Part shown: positions 44,580 through 53,827 of the stretch, piece by piece | Position numbering within the stretch: position 1 is the stretch's first letter | Layout of the letters: the number at the start of each line of letters is the position of its first letter | Origin: CAZOHG01 sp964579725 | Lineage (GTDB): Bacteria > Zhuqueibacterota > JdFR-76 > BMS3Abin05 | Reading direction: 5' to 3' | Assembly: GCA_964579725.1 (NCBI GenBank) | Contig: CAZOHG010000023.1 | Coordinates: 1 to 54,524 of the forward strand | DNA length: 54,524 bases | Notes under the pieces: generated by a model | The model's database searches: none | What the model was told of the DNA's origin: nothing | The model's input: only the letters and a program-made list of their open reading frames with translations | Position numbers and translations under genes: made by a program

Positions 44580-45761
44580 ATGCGACTGGCCGACAGAATG
44601 AATCGCCTGGGTACGGAGACAGCCTTTGAGGTTTTGGCAAAAGCAAAGGCTTTGGAAGCTCAGGGACGTGAAATCATACATTTGGAAATCGGGGAACCCG
44701 ATTTTGACACACCCGTTCATATTCGGGAGGCAACCAAAAGGGCTTTGGACGAAGGGTACACCCACTACGGGCCCGCTGCTGGAATGCCCCAACTTCGGGA
44801 AGCCATTGCCCAGTCCATCGGCGAAAGCCGCGGGATTTCGGTACGGCCTGAAGAAGTGGTGGTTACGCCCGGCGCCAAGCCGATCATGTTTTTTGCGATT
44901 CTGGCTTTGGTTCAAGAAGGGGACGAGGTCATTTACCCCAATCCGGGTTTTCCGATTTACGAATCGGTCATTCGTTTTGCAGGAGCCAAAGCGGTCCCGT
45001 TGCCGCTGCGCGAAGAGCGGGCATTCAGTTTCGATGTAGAGGAATTGCGGACACTCATCTCGGACAAAACCCGACTGATTGTGCTGAATTCTCCGCAAAA
45101 TCCCACCGGCGGCATGCTTTCGGCGGAAGATTTGGAAGCCATCGCCGAAATGGTGAACAACCGCGATATCCTGATTCTCTCCGACGAAATTTACGAATTT
45201 ATTTTGTACGACGGAAAATTCAGCAGCATTGCGTCTCTCCCGGGCATGCAGGAAAAAACCATTATTTTGCACGGATTTTCCAAAACCTACGCCATGACGG
45301 GTTGGCGCCTCGGTTTCGGGGTCATGCCCCGGTGGCTGGCGGACCGCGTGACCCAGATGCAGGTGAACAGTAATTCCTGCCCCAATAGCTTTGTTCAATT
45401 TGGTGGATTGGCAGCCTTGCAGGGGCCCCAGGACGAAAGCCGAAAAATGGTGGCCGAGTTCAAGCGCCGCCGCGATGTCATTGTGGACGGGCTCAATGGT
45501 CTGGAAGGGATTTCGTGCCTGACGCCCCGAGGGGCTTTCTATGTGTTCCCCAATGTGAAGGAGTTGACAAAAGCGACCGGGAAATCGACCAAAGAATTGG
45601 CGGAATATTTTCTGAACGAAGCCGGTGTGGCCGTTCTTTCCGGCACGGCATTCGGAGCTTACGGTGAAGGCTATTTACGCCTTTCCTACGCCAATTCGGT
45701 TGAGAATATTCAAAAGGCCATTCAATGGATGGACGCTGCCATTCGAAAATTGGGAAAATAA
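44580..45761 (+). CDS. Class I/II pyridoxal-phosphate aminotransferase
   Basis: Predicted 393-residue fold-type I aminotransferase, aspartate-aminotransferase-like. LEIGEPDFDTPVHIREATKR, HYGPAAGMPQLREAI, LNSPQNPTGGMLSAEDL and the PLP-binding lysine K235 in HGFSKTYAMTGWRLGF followed by the substrate arginine region near the C-terminus are typical. AAAGGAG lies at a good distance from ATG 44580. Specificity (aspartate, tyrosine, alanine or LL-DAP) is not decidable. A large open frame on the opposite strand here is a codon-usage shadow. Confidence 0.92.
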   Translation: MRLADRMNRLGTETAFEVLAKAKALEAQGREIIHLEIGEPDFDTPVHIREATKRALDEGYTHYGPAAGMPQLREAIAQSIGESRGISVRPEEVVVTPGAKPIMFFAILALVQEGDEVIYPNPGFPIYESVIRFAGAKAVPLPLREERAFSFDVEELRTLISDKTRLIVLNSPQNPTGGMLSAEDLEAIAEMVNNRDILILSDEIYEFILYDGKFSSIASLPGMQEKTIILHGFSKTYAMTGWRLGFGVMPRWLADRVTQMQVNSNSCPNSFVQFGGLAALQGPQDESRKMVAEFKRRRDVIVDGLNGLEGISCLTPRGAFYVFPNVKELTKATGKSTKELAEYFLNEAGVAVLSGTAFGAYGEGYLRLSYANSVENIQKAIQWMDAAIRKLGK

Positions 45762-45892
45762 AAAACCGCGGTGCTCCGTCAAAGATGTGAGAAACAAAGT
45801 CCACTCGTGTGTGAGTGGGCGAGGCGAAATGGCCGAAACAAAATTCAATTTCGCTGCGCAAAAGAAAATGTAACTTGGGAGGACAGGTTCCG

Positions 45893-46981
45893 GTGGACGC
45901 AAAAAAGACGGGATTGTTTGAAATACATCAAGAATTGGGGGCGAAAATGGTTGAATTCGGCGGGTTCCTCATGCCGATTCAATACACCAGCATTCTTCAG
46001 GAGCACAAACGCGTTCGGACAACGGTGGGGATTTTCGATGTGTCCCACATGGGGGAATTCATTTTTTCCGGCGAAAAAGCACGGGATTTTCTCAATTACT
46101 TAACCGTCAATGACGTGTCCAAATTGGCGGACTACCAGGCCCAATATTCCGCCATGTGTTACGACCACGGCGGCATTGTGGACGATCTCATTGTGTACCG
46201 CTACCCCCATCATTTTATGATGGTGGTGAATGCCTCCAACACGGAAAAGGATTGGAACTGGGTCCAGAAGCATCTTTGGAGCGGGATTCAGGCTGAAAAT
46301 CAAAGTGACCAGATCACCCTTCTGGCCGTTCAGGGGCCCAAATCTCTAACCACTCTCCAAAAACTGAGCTCTGCCGATCTGAGCAAAATCAAATTCTACC
46401 ATTTCACGGAAGCCGAACTGGCCGGGGTGCGGATGACCATTTCCCGCACGGGGTACACCGGAGAGTTGGGTTTTGAGCTCTATTTCGACCGGAAATATTC
46501 CGAGAAAATCTGGAACGCCGTCATGGAAGCCGGAGAGGAATTCCAGATTGAGCCCATTGGTTTGGGCGCCCGCGACACCCTTCGGCTTGAAATGAAATAC
46601 TGCTTGTACGGCAACGACATCGACGAAACCACCAATCCCCTCGAGGCGGGGCTGGGCTGGATCACCAAACTCAACAAGGGGGATTTTATTGGGCGCGAGG
46701 CGTTACTTAAAGTGAAAGAAGAAGGCCTCAAACGCAAGCTAATTGGTTTCAAAATGCAGGGGCGGGCCTTTCCGCGTCACGGGTACGCCATTTTTAGAGG
46801 GGGACAAAAGGTGGGCGACGTCACCAGCGGAACAGTTTCGCCGATGCTGCAAATCGGGATCGGGATGGGGTACGTGCCGGTAGAGCTTTCGGCGGTGGGA
46901 ACGCCCATCGATATTGAAATCCGGGGGAAAATGGAACCGGCTCTGGTGTGTGAAACGCCCTTTTACCGTCCCGAAAAATGA
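45893..46981 (+). CDS. gcvT: Glycine cleavage system T protein (aminomethyltransferase)
   Basis: Predicted 362-residue tetrahydrofolate-dependent enzyme releasing ammonia from the aminomethyl-lipoyl H protein. KTGLFEIHQELGAKMVEFGG, FDVSHMGEFIFSG, ISRTGYTGELGFELYFD and GLGARDTLRLEMKYCLYGND followed by LGWITKLNKGDFIGREAL are family motifs. I chose GTG 45893 because GGGAGGA lies 9-10 nt upstream and the family starts here; the frame is open to an ATG at 45815. It overlaps comB by ATGA. GcvH and GcvP are not in the window. Confidence 0.94.
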   Translation: MDAKKTGLFEIHQELGAKMVEFGGFLMPIQYTSILQEHKRVRTTVGIFDVSHMGEFIFSGEKARDFLNYLTVNDVSKLADYQAQYSAMCYDHGGIVDDLIVYRYPHHFMMVVNASNTEKDWNWVQKHLWSGIQAENQSDQITLLAVQGPKSLTTLQKLSSADLSKIKFYHFTEAELAGVRMTISRTGYTGELGFELYFDRKYSEKIWNAVMEAGEEFQIEPIGLGARDTLRLEMKYCLYGNDIDETTNPLEAGLGWITKLNKGDFIGREALLKVKEEGLKRKLIGFKMQGRAFPRHGYAIFRGGQKVGDVTSGTVSPMLQIGIGMGYVPVELSAVGTPIDIEIRGKMEPALVCETPFYRPEK

Positions 46982-47700
46982 AAATCTCGGTTTTCCTGTC
47001 GCCAGTGGAAATTGAGGCCGATCGATTGGCCGGTACCTGGGTGGTTGTGGTGGATGTGTTGCGCGCTACGTCGACGGTGGTGACGGCTTTCCACCACGGC
47101 GTAGCCAGCGTTCGTCCCGTGGCCAATGCTCACGACGCGCGGGAATTGGCGAAAATGTGGCACCCCCGCCCAATTTTGGGCGGCGAAGAGGGTGGTTTTC
47201 GGGCGGAAGGATTTGATCTGGGGAATTCACCCTTAGAGTACACGCCGGAAGCTGTTTCCGGTCGACGTCTGATTTTCAGTACCACCAACGGCACCCGTAC
47301 CTTGCTGAAGGTTCGCCAGGCCGAACGGGTGTTTTTGGGGGCGTTTTTGAACGCCCGCGCTCTGGCCGAATTTTTGGAGAAGCAGCAGCCAGAGCGGGTC
47401 ATTTTTGTGTGTGCAGGACGTCACGGCCATTTTTCTCTTGAAGATGCCATTTCTTCGGGCTATATTATACGTCAAATTCAATCGGCCGATTCGGCGGACG
47501 ACGGAGCCGCAGCGGCTCAGGCTCTGGCGGAAAAGTTTGCGGAAAAGGAGAGCGATTTTTTTCAGCAATCCTTTCACGGTCGCTTTTTGGCCTCACACGG
47601 ATTTGAGGCAGACCTGCGCTTTTGCGCTCAGAAGAATGTATTTGGGGAAATTCCGGAATTTGTGGTTGAGACAGGGGAAATTGTTCTTGCCCGTTTGTAG
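46978..47700 (+). CDS. comB: ComB-like 2-phosphosulfolactate phosphatase
   Basis: Predicted 240-residue magnesium-dependent phosphatase family first known from coenzyme M synthesis in methanogens. KISVFLSPVEIEADRLAGTW, VVDVLRATSTVVTAFHHGVA, LGGEEGGFRAEGFDLGNSPL and IFSTTNGTRTLLKVRQAERV match the family in order, with the conserved CAGRHGHFSLEDAISSGYII segment. The family is widespread in bacteria that lack coenzyme M, so the substrate here is uncertain. It overlaps gcvT by ATGA and is probably co-transcribed with the aminotransferase, whose gene lies 130 nt before gcvT. Confidence 0.88.
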   Translation: MKISVFLSPVEIEADRLAGTWVVVVDVLRATSTVVTAFHHGVASVRPVANAHDARELAKMWHPRPILGGEEGGFRAEGFDLGNSPLEYTPEAVSGRRLIFSTTNGTRTLLKVRQAERVFLGAFLNARALAEFLEKQQPERVIFVCAGRHGHFSLEDAISSGYIIRQIQSADSADDGAAAAQALAEKFAEKESDFFQQSFHGRFLASHGFEADLRFCAQKNVFGEIPEFVVETGEIVLARL

Positions 47701-47780
47701 TGATTCTCTCCCAAAAAATGAAAATGAGTGTCGGCGATTTTACAGCCGGATTCTACAATAAACACAAATGACGAATCCGA

Positions 47781-50162
47781 ATGAATCGAAAAACGATTAG
47801 AAAAAAATCCACCCAAAGCAAAAGACGAGAAATCATTGGCGTTCTTCTGTTGCTGTTGGGGCTCCTCATTTTACTGAGCCTGTTGTCCTACCATCCGCAG
47901 GATTGGCCCAATTCCAATTCTCGCCAGATGGCCAACAATTGGATGGGATTGATTGGAGCAGCCATTGCCCACTATTTGATCCTGTACGGCATCGGGTACC
48001 CGATTCTTGTTCTTCCCGTACTGATTCTAATCTACGGCTGGTTTTTCCTCGCCGGCCGCTCCACCGAATCGCTGACAGCTCCGTCGCTCCTTTTTCTCTT
48101 TTACGCAACCACCATTTCCGTGGCGATTGCCCTTCAAAATCAGGGGGGAGCGCACTACGCGTGGTCGGGTTTAGTCGGCTATTTTTTTGCCTCCGTTTTG
48201 CTGCGCTATTTCGGAAATATCGGCAGCGTGCTGATTTTGCTCACGGCGGTTGTCCTGCCGCTGCTGTACGTCACGGATTTTTCGCTGGCGCGTTTTTTGA
48301 GCTTTTTCAGCGGCACGTTCCAAAAAACCGCGGCAGCCTGGGCAAATTACTGGTCGGACAAGAAGCGGCAATTCGAGTTGAAGCGTGAATTGAAGCGAAA
48401 GGAGAAAGAAGAGCGCCGCCGTCAAGAGGCGTTGTTGGAAGAGGAATGGGAGGAGGAAGAGGAAGAAGAGGAACCGGCCGTGCTTCCGCCGGAAAGCAAG
48501 CCGGAGGAGGTTCCCAAAGCACCCGAAGTGTTGCGCTCGGAAATGGACTCCGAAAAAGCGGGTGAGCAGTTGGATTTGCCTTTGAAAGGGGAGGAAGAGC
48601 CCCCTCCCGCAGAAGAGGAACCGCAGGCCCAGAAAGCAATTGCGGTGGAACGGGAAGAGGTGCCAGAATTCCCCACGGATTACAACCTGCCGCTGGTAGA
48701 GTTGTTGGACGAAACCCCGCCGCCGGAATCCCGGGAACGCCGCGATTATTTAATGGCCATGTCCCGGAACCTGGAGCAGAAATTGGGGGTGTACGGGGTT
48801 CGGGGTAAGGTGGTTCAGATTCATCCCGGACCGGTCATTACCCAGTTTGAAGTTGCTCCCGACCCGGGCGTGAAAATCAGTAAATTCCAGGCCATTGCCG
48901 ACGACTTGGCCATGGTTTTGGAAGCCAGAAGTATTCGCATTGTCGCGCCGATTCCCGGTAAATCTGTGGTAGGCATTGAAATCCCCAACCGTCAGCCTGC
49001 GCTTGTTTCGCTGCGCCGAATTGTGGAATCACCCGACTTTGCCAACACACGCGCCCGTCTGCCCCTAGGGCTCGGGGTGGACATCACCGGAGAGGTGTAC
49101 GTGGCCGATCTGGCCAAAATGCCCCATTTATTGGTGGCGGGGTCCACCGGTTCCGGCAAAAGCGTGGGGTTAAACGTCATGATTTGCAGCCTGCTTTTTA
49201 AATTTTCCCCCGAGCAGGTGCGGTTTGTTTTAATCGATCCCAAAAGATTGGAACTCTTGCCCTACGCGCGGCTGGTCAATCACCATTTAATTACCCTGCC
49301 CAATTTGGACGAACATGTCATTACCGCGCCCGAAAATGCGGTCATGATTCTGAAAGCCATCGAAATGGAAATGGAACACCGCTACCGGGTGCTGGCCAAA
49401 GCCAATGTTCGCAATTTGGAGGATTTTAATGCGGCCGTGGAGGCGGGCGAGGTGCTCACGAAATTGGAAGAACGCTACCGCCGCAGAATGCCGTACATTG
49501 TCATTGTGGTGGACGAGCTGGCGGATTTAATGCTGACGGCAGGGAAAGAGATCGAAGCGCCCATTAGCCGGCTGGCACACATGGCGCGCGCTGTGGGAAT
49601 TCACATGATTTTAGCCACACAGCGGCCCTCTACGGATGTGCTGACGGGCGTGATTAAAGCCAATTTCCCCAGCCGGATTGCCTTCCGCGTGGCGTCCGGT
49701 ACGGATTCCCGTGTGGTTTTGGATTCAAAGGGAGCGGAGCGCCTTTTGGGACGCGGCGACATGTTGTTCCTGCCGCCCGGGCAGGCGGAGCCGGTGCGCC
49801 TGCACAGTGCGTACGTTTCGGCACGGGAAGTGGGACGGGTTCTGGAATTTGTGGAAAATCAGCCGAAATTCCCGCAATATGAACTGACACTTAAACCGGT
49901 GGCGGTTTTGGGAAGTGCCGAACCGGGGGTTGAGCAGGCACTTACCCGTGACGAATTGTTCAATGAAGCGCTGAAATTGGTGGTGCTGCACCAACAGGGC
50001 TCAATTTCACTTTTGCAGCGGCGTCTGCGCATTGGGTACGCCCGTGCCGCCCGTTTAATTGACCAAATGGAGCAGGCGGGTTTTGTGGGGCCCTTTGACG
50101 GTTCCAAAGCCCGTGAAGTGTTAATCGGCAAGGATGAATTGCAAAGCATGGGACTCTTGTAA
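47781..50162 (+). CDS. ftsK: DNA translocase FtsK/SpoIIIE
   Basis: Predicted 793-residue septum-located DNA pump that clears chromosomes from the division plane. Four N-terminal helices (about 18-180) are followed by a strongly acidic, glutamate- and proline-rich linker (about 205-300) and the motor: Walker A GSTGSGKSVGLNVMI at about 453-467, PHLLVAGSTGSG, VLIDPKRLELLPY, IVVDELADLMLTAGKE and MILATQRPSTDVLTGVIKAN. The C-terminal gamma winged helix (GSISLLQRRLRIGYARAARL) binds orienting DNA motifs. All functional parts are present. Confidence 0.96.
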   Translation: MNRKTIRKKSTQSKRREIIGVLLLLLGLLILLSLLSYHPQDWPNSNSRQMANNWMGLIGAAIAHYLILYGIGYPILVLPVLILIYGWFFLAGRSTESLTAPSLLFLFYATTISVAIALQNQGGAHYAWSGLVGYFFASVLLRYFGNIGSVLILLTAVVLPLLYVTDFSLARFLSFFSGTFQKTAAAWANYWSDKKRQFELKRELKRKEKEERRRQEALLEEEWEEEEEEEEPAVLPPESKPEEVPKAPEVLRSEMDSEKAGEQLDLPLKGEEEPPPAEEEPQAQKAIAVEREEVPEFPTDYNLPLVELLDETPPPESRERRDYLMAMSRNLEQKLGVYGVRGKVVQIHPGPVITQFEVAPDPGVKISKFQAIADDLAMVLEARSIRIVAPIPGKSVVGIEIPNRQPALVSLRRIVESPDFANTRARLPLGLGVDITGEVYVADLAKMPHLLVAGSTGSGKSVGLNVMICSLLFKFSPEQVRFVLIDPKRLELLPYARLVNHHLITLPNLDEHVITAPENAVMILKAIEMEMEHRYRVLAKANVRNLEDFNAAVEAGEVLTKLEERYRRRMPYIVIVVDELADLMLTAGKEIEAPISRLAHMARAVGIHMILATQRPSTDVLTGVIKANFPSRIAFRVASGTDSRVVLDSKGAERLLGRGDMLFLPPGQAEPVRLHSAYVSAREVGRVLEFVENQPKFPQYELTLKPVAVLGSAEPGVEQALTRDELFNEALKLVVLHQQGSISLLQRRLRIGYARAARLIDQMEQAGFVGPFDGSKAREVLIGKDELQSMGLL

Positions 50163-50270
50163 AATGGGCCGGTTTCAATCGAGGCGAAAATTCTTGGCAG
50201 GACCAAAGGGCGGGCTCTTTTAAAAGACGCCGGTTGTTTTCACAAAATTTTTGGTTTAGAGGGTACCGTT

Positions 50271-50933
50271 ATGCGAAAACAGATATTTTTGAGGGGGCTT
50301 ATTCTTTTAGTGGTAGCAGGTTTTTGGGTGTCGCCTGTCGGGGCGAAAAAACACCCGTCTGTCCAAAAAATCCTACAAAAATTCCATGCGCGTTCCCAGA
50401 GCATTCAAACGCTAAAGGCCGATTTCCAGCAGACTTTCCATTGGACCATGGTGGACGAAACGCAAACCTTCACGGGGACGCTCATTATTGGCCGCGGGGA
50501 TCGGTTTCGGCTGCAGACGCCGGAGCAGGTAATCGTTTCCGACGGAAAGACGCTGTGGACCTACGACAAGGGCAAAAATCAGGTGCTCATCGACGACGCC
50601 GAGCATTCCGGCGATGATTTGCTGCCGAGAAAACTACTGCTGAAATTCGAGAAAAATTACACGGCCGTATTTCTGCGGGAAGAAAAAGTTGGCGGCATTC
50701 CTTGCTACGTAATCGAATTAACCTCTAAAACAGACGACACCTTCATTCCCAAAATGACAGTCTGGATCGACGAAAAAACCTACGTGACCCGTCGTCTGCG
50801 TTACACCGATGTTAACGAGAATGTCACGACGTACAACCTGCGCAAAATCAAAATCAATCAGCCGGTACCGGAGAGCGTGTTTCGGTACCAAATTCCGAAA
50901 GGGGTTGACGTCATTGACATGCGGGCGGAGTAA
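50271..50933 (+). CDS. lolA: Outer-membrane lipoprotein carrier protein LolA
   Basis: Predicted 220-residue periplasmic chaperone that carries lipoproteins from LolCDE to the outer membrane. A signal peptide (about 1-25, ending PVGA) precedes QTLKADFQQTFHWTMVDETQ, FTGTLIIGRGDRFRLQTPEQ and VSDGKTLWTYDKGKNQVLID, the strands of the half-barrel, and a C-terminal part with TDVNENVTTYNLRKIKINQP. It lies 108 nt after ftsK, the same neighbour order (ftsK-lolA) as in many proteobacteria. LolB is not visible. Confidence 0.92.
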   Translation: MRKQIFLRGLILLVVAGFWVSPVGAKKHPSVQKILQKFHARSQSIQTLKADFQQTFHWTMVDETQTFTGTLIIGRGDRFRLQTPEQVIVSDGKTLWTYDKGKNQVLIDDAEHSGDDLLPRKLLLKFEKNYTAVFLREEKVGGIPCYVIELTSKTDDTFIPKMTVWIDEKTYVTRRLRYTDVNENVTTYNLRKIKINQPVPESVFRYQIPKGVDVIDMRAE

Positions 50934-51181
50934 GGCAAAAATAACATATTTTGTCGGCAAAAAAATCGGCAAAAACGGATTTTGCGCCTAAATAAGAAAT
51001 GAGTAGAAAATTGAAAGAGAGTTTTTGGGGTGGTCTAATGGAAAAATGGCGGAAGGTTCGGAACAAAAACATTGACTTTTATTGGCCCTTTTTGTATATT
51101 TAAAACTTGGATTTGTCTCGATTCGAAACGTTTTTTGTCAGTTTTTTCGCACACACCACGATTTTAACTGAGGAGTAGGCT
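50934..51181 (+). promoter_or_regulatory. Leader and promoter of the wzc-like gene
   Basis: 248 nt between lolA and the wzc-like gene. It has a tandem TCGGCAAAAA repeat (50952-50978), then a strong promoter, TTGACT (51072-51077), 17-nt spacer, TATATT (51095-51100), and about 75 nt of leader ending in GAGGAG before the TTG start. Confidence 0.65.
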
Positions 51182-53506
51182 TTGCAAGTTCAATCCGGAT
51201 TTCCTACAAATGGCGGTGATTACGAAGAGAAACCGCTTCGCTTAAGTGATTATTGGCGGATTATTTACCGAAATCGATTTATTATTGTGCTGTCTTTTGT
51301 GGTCGTTGTGGCGGCAACGGCCTATTACACCTTTACCACTCCGCCCACGTACGAAGCGACCAGCATGGTCATGGTGGACGAAACGGGCGGCATGACGCAG
51401 ACTCTGTTTGACATCAGCCCTTTTGGGGGAAAACAACTCACCATGATGAATAATCAGGTGCAAATCCTCAAAAGCTACCGGCTTGCCCAGGAAGTGGTGA
51501 AATCTCTATTGCGAGACGGGTACAAGGACTCGTTAGGACTTTTCTACGTAGAAAAGAAAAAAAACGAAGAACCGGTTAACTACCTTCGGTTGGGTATTAA
51601 GCGCTTGCAAGGTGCAATGTCCATTGATCCCATCCGGGACACGGACATTATTAAGATCAGCGTAAAAGCCGGTTCCGCCTACGAAGCCGCCTTTTTAGCC
51701 ACCCGCGTGGCCCAAACCTACCAGGAGTTGGACCGCCAATTAAGCCGGGGTGAAATCAGTCAGGTGGTTTCCTTTTTGGACAATCAACTGAAGCAAAAGG
51801 AACAGGACCTTAAGCAGTCGGAAGAAGCGCTGCGCGCGTACCAACAGAATAGCGGCGTTTTTGCCCTTCCTGACGAAACCAAAGAGTTGGTAACACAATT
51901 GGTGGATTTTGAAAGCCAATTGGCAACGGCCAAAACGGATTTGGAAGCAAACCGGCGGCGTCTGGAGTTTTTGAAGAGCCAATTGGGCCAGATGCGCGCC
52001 GACGTGGAAAACGGCCTGAAAAATATTTCGACCCCTTTGATTACGCAACTCAAGCAGAAAATTGCGGAAAACGAAGCCACGCTCACTGCGCTGGAGCTCC
52101 AGAAAACCAAGACCCGCGTGGAATACGACCAAATTAATGAGCTGAAAAAATCCATTCGGGTGATGAAAAACCAGTTGAATACGGAAATTAAAAAGCTGTT
52201 TGCCAGCAAAACCCCCATTCGGGACAGTCTGGAACCCTATTGGGATGTGGTGCAAAAGGTGGTCGATCTGGAAACCGAAAATCTGGCTTTAAAGGCGCAG
52301 GTCAATGAGTTAGGGAAAATTGTCAAGAAATATGCCGACAAAATGAATACCTTGCCGGATAAAAGCCTCAAATTGGCCAGGCTGGAACGCGCCAAAACGT
52401 TGAATGAAAACATTTATTTAATGATGAAGCAGAAGTACGAGGAATCCCGTATTACCAAAGCCGGGCAAATCGGCAAAATTCGGATTATCGATCAAGCTGT
52501 ACCGCCGGAATTTCCGGTGTCGCCGAAGAAAAAAATGAACCTGCTTCTGGCGATTCTGATCGGGCTTGGATTGGGAGTTGGTATTGCCTTTTTCAGGGAA
52601 TACATCGACAATTCCGTGCGAACCATTGAGGATGTGGAGCAATTGGGCTTGCCGCTCCTGGCGGCGATTCCCAAAATCGAACCGGAAGAAGAGGACGGGC
52701 GCTTTTTCACGTTTCCCGGGAAAAAGAAACATCACCACCACAGGGCGGTCCTCGATGAAACGGGTAATATTGCAAAACGCCTGGTGACCCATTTGAGGCC
52801 CAAGTCGCCTATTTCCGAAGCGTACCGAAGTCTACGGACGCAAATCCAGTACACCAAGACGGACGAACCGGTTCGATCACTTCTTGTGTCCAGTCCGGGG
52901 CCTGGCGAGGGAAAATCGACTTCTGTTACCAATATGGCGATTACTATGGCGCAAATGGGAGCCCGAACCATCTTGATCGACGCCGACCTGCGCCGACCGG
53001 TTTTGCACTCCCTTTTTGGCATGCGCAAAGATGACGGGTTGACCAATTATTTGGTAGGTACCCTGGCTTTGGAGGATGTGATTCGTTCGACGGCCGTCGA
53101 AAATCTCTATTTGATTCCGTCCGGTCTGCTTCCGCCCAATCCGTCGGAACTTTTAGGTTCAAAGCGCATGAAAAATCTTTTGGAATTACTCTTAAAACAA
53201 TATGATTTTGTTTTGTTAGATTCACCGCCGATCATTGCCGTTACCGATGCGTTGGTTATGGCGCCTTTCGTCGATGGCGTAGTGGTTGTTTTGCGCTCGC
53301 AAAAAACAGATCGCGACGCCACCCAACGAGCCTTTGAACTGCTTCAGAATGTTGGCGCACACGTACCGGGCGTTGTGCTAAATGATGTATCTTCGGCTTA
53401 TACGTATGGTTCCTATTACTATTATTATTACTATTACTATTATTACGGAACCGATGGAGAAAAGAAGAAGCGCAAAAAACGCTCGAAAAAACACCATCAC
53501 GTGTGA
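51182..53506 (+). CDS. Wzc-type polysaccharide co-polymerase and tyrosine kinase
   Basis: Predicted 774-residue inner-membrane protein that sets chain length and drives export of capsule or EPS through autophosphorylation. A Wzz domain begins KPLRLSDYWRIIYRNRFIIV with the first helix at about 33-53; a long coiled-coil periplasmic part (about 190-410) follows, and the second helix is at about 460-480. The bacterial tyrosine-kinase domain has Walker A SSPGPGEGKSTS (K578), Walker A' ILIDADLRRP and Walker B LLDSPPIIAVTDA. The C-terminus has the tyrosine cluster YTYGS plus Y745-Y755, then a lysine/arginine/histidine-rich tail. TTG is the start, with GAGGAG upstream. Confidence 0.93.
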   Translation: MQVQSGFPTNGGDYEEKPLRLSDYWRIIYRNRFIIVLSFVVVVAATAYYTFTTPPTYEATSMVMVDETGGMTQTLFDISPFGGKQLTMMNNQVQILKSYRLAQEVVKSLLRDGYKDSLGLFYVEKKKNEEPVNYLRLGIKRLQGAMSIDPIRDTDIIKISVKAGSAYEAAFLATRVAQTYQELDRQLSRGEISQVVSFLDNQLKQKEQDLKQSEEALRAYQQNSGVFALPDETKELVTQLVDFESQLATAKTDLEANRRRLEFLKSQLGQMRADVENGLKNISTPLITQLKQKIAENEATLTALELQKTKTRVEYDQINELKKSIRVMKNQLNTEIKKLFASKTPIRDSLEPYWDVVQKVVDLETENLALKAQVNELGKIVKKYADKMNTLPDKSLKLARLERAKTLNENIYLMMKQKYEESRITKAGQIGKIRIIDQAVPPEFPVSPKKKMNLLLAILIGLGLGVGIAFFREYIDNSVRTIEDVEQLGLPLLAAIPKIEPEEEDGRFFTFPGKKKHHHHRAVLDETGNIAKRLVTHLRPKSPISEAYRSLRTQIQYTKTDEPVRSLLVSSPGPGEGKSTSVTNMAITMAQMGARTILIDADLRRPVLHSLFGMRKDDGLTNYLVGTLALEDVIRSTAVENLYLIPSGLLPPNPSELLGSKRMKNLLELLLKQYDFVLLDSPPIIAVTDALVMAPFVDGVVVVLRSQKTDRDATQRAFELLQNVGAHVPGVVLNDVSSAYTYGSYYYYYYYYYYYGTDGEKKKRKKRSKKHHHV
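53414..53446 (+). repeat. TAY trinucleotide tract encoding 11 tyrosines
   Basis: Eleven TAT/TAC codons in a row (residues 745-755 of the wzc-like protein), with two further tyrosines just before. The mix of TAT and TAC interrupts the repeat a little, yet the tract resembles a short tandem repeat that could vary in length. Confidence 0.9.
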
Positions 53507-53827
53507 CCTAAATCCGAAAGTCAACGTTTTTTTTCTGAGACAAAATAAGATGTCAGGGGTGTTGTTTACCCGATTAAGTAAAACTGTGTAATTTTTAATA
53601 CAAATCCGAATGGCATTTTTAAAGATGGCCTTGTTGCCCCTTGTCCCTTAAGCCGATTTGGGTGCTGTTTGGCTGTCAGAAAGATTTGAATAAAGCCTAT
53701 CGCCTGTTGTCTCAAAACATTCTCATGGGACTGACGTGGCGGAGCTGTAAGGTGAATTGATGAAAAGAGTTGTAGGGTTTATAGAGTTTATTGAGTTCGA
53801 TACTTTCAAGCTCCGATTATTGCTTAA
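53507..53827 (+). other. 321-nt AT-rich intergenic stretch
   Basis: No gene or clear terminator is visible between the wzc-like gene and the four-helix-bundle gene. Its 3' part holds the left arm of an imperfect inverted repeat (53775-53800). Base composition shifts to AT-rich from here to the window end. Confidence 0.5.
53775..53800 (+). repeat. Left arm of imperfect inverted repeat around the S23 gene
   Basis: The segment containing TTTATAGAGTTTATTGAGTT matches, as reverse complement and with about 17 of 20 positions alike, the segment at 54369-54393 on the other side of the four-helix-bundle gene. Confidence 0.45.

Noticed and set aside
44190..45398. 402-codon open frame on the minus strand over plsY and the aminotransferase
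   Set aside because: Both + strand genes have full family motifs; the minus frame has histidine- and arginine-rich composition without any recognisable domain, as expected for a shadow.
51021..51066. tRNA-like stretch with GGTTCGGAAC
   Set aside because: No cloverleaf: acceptor and anticodon stems cannot be formed around it.
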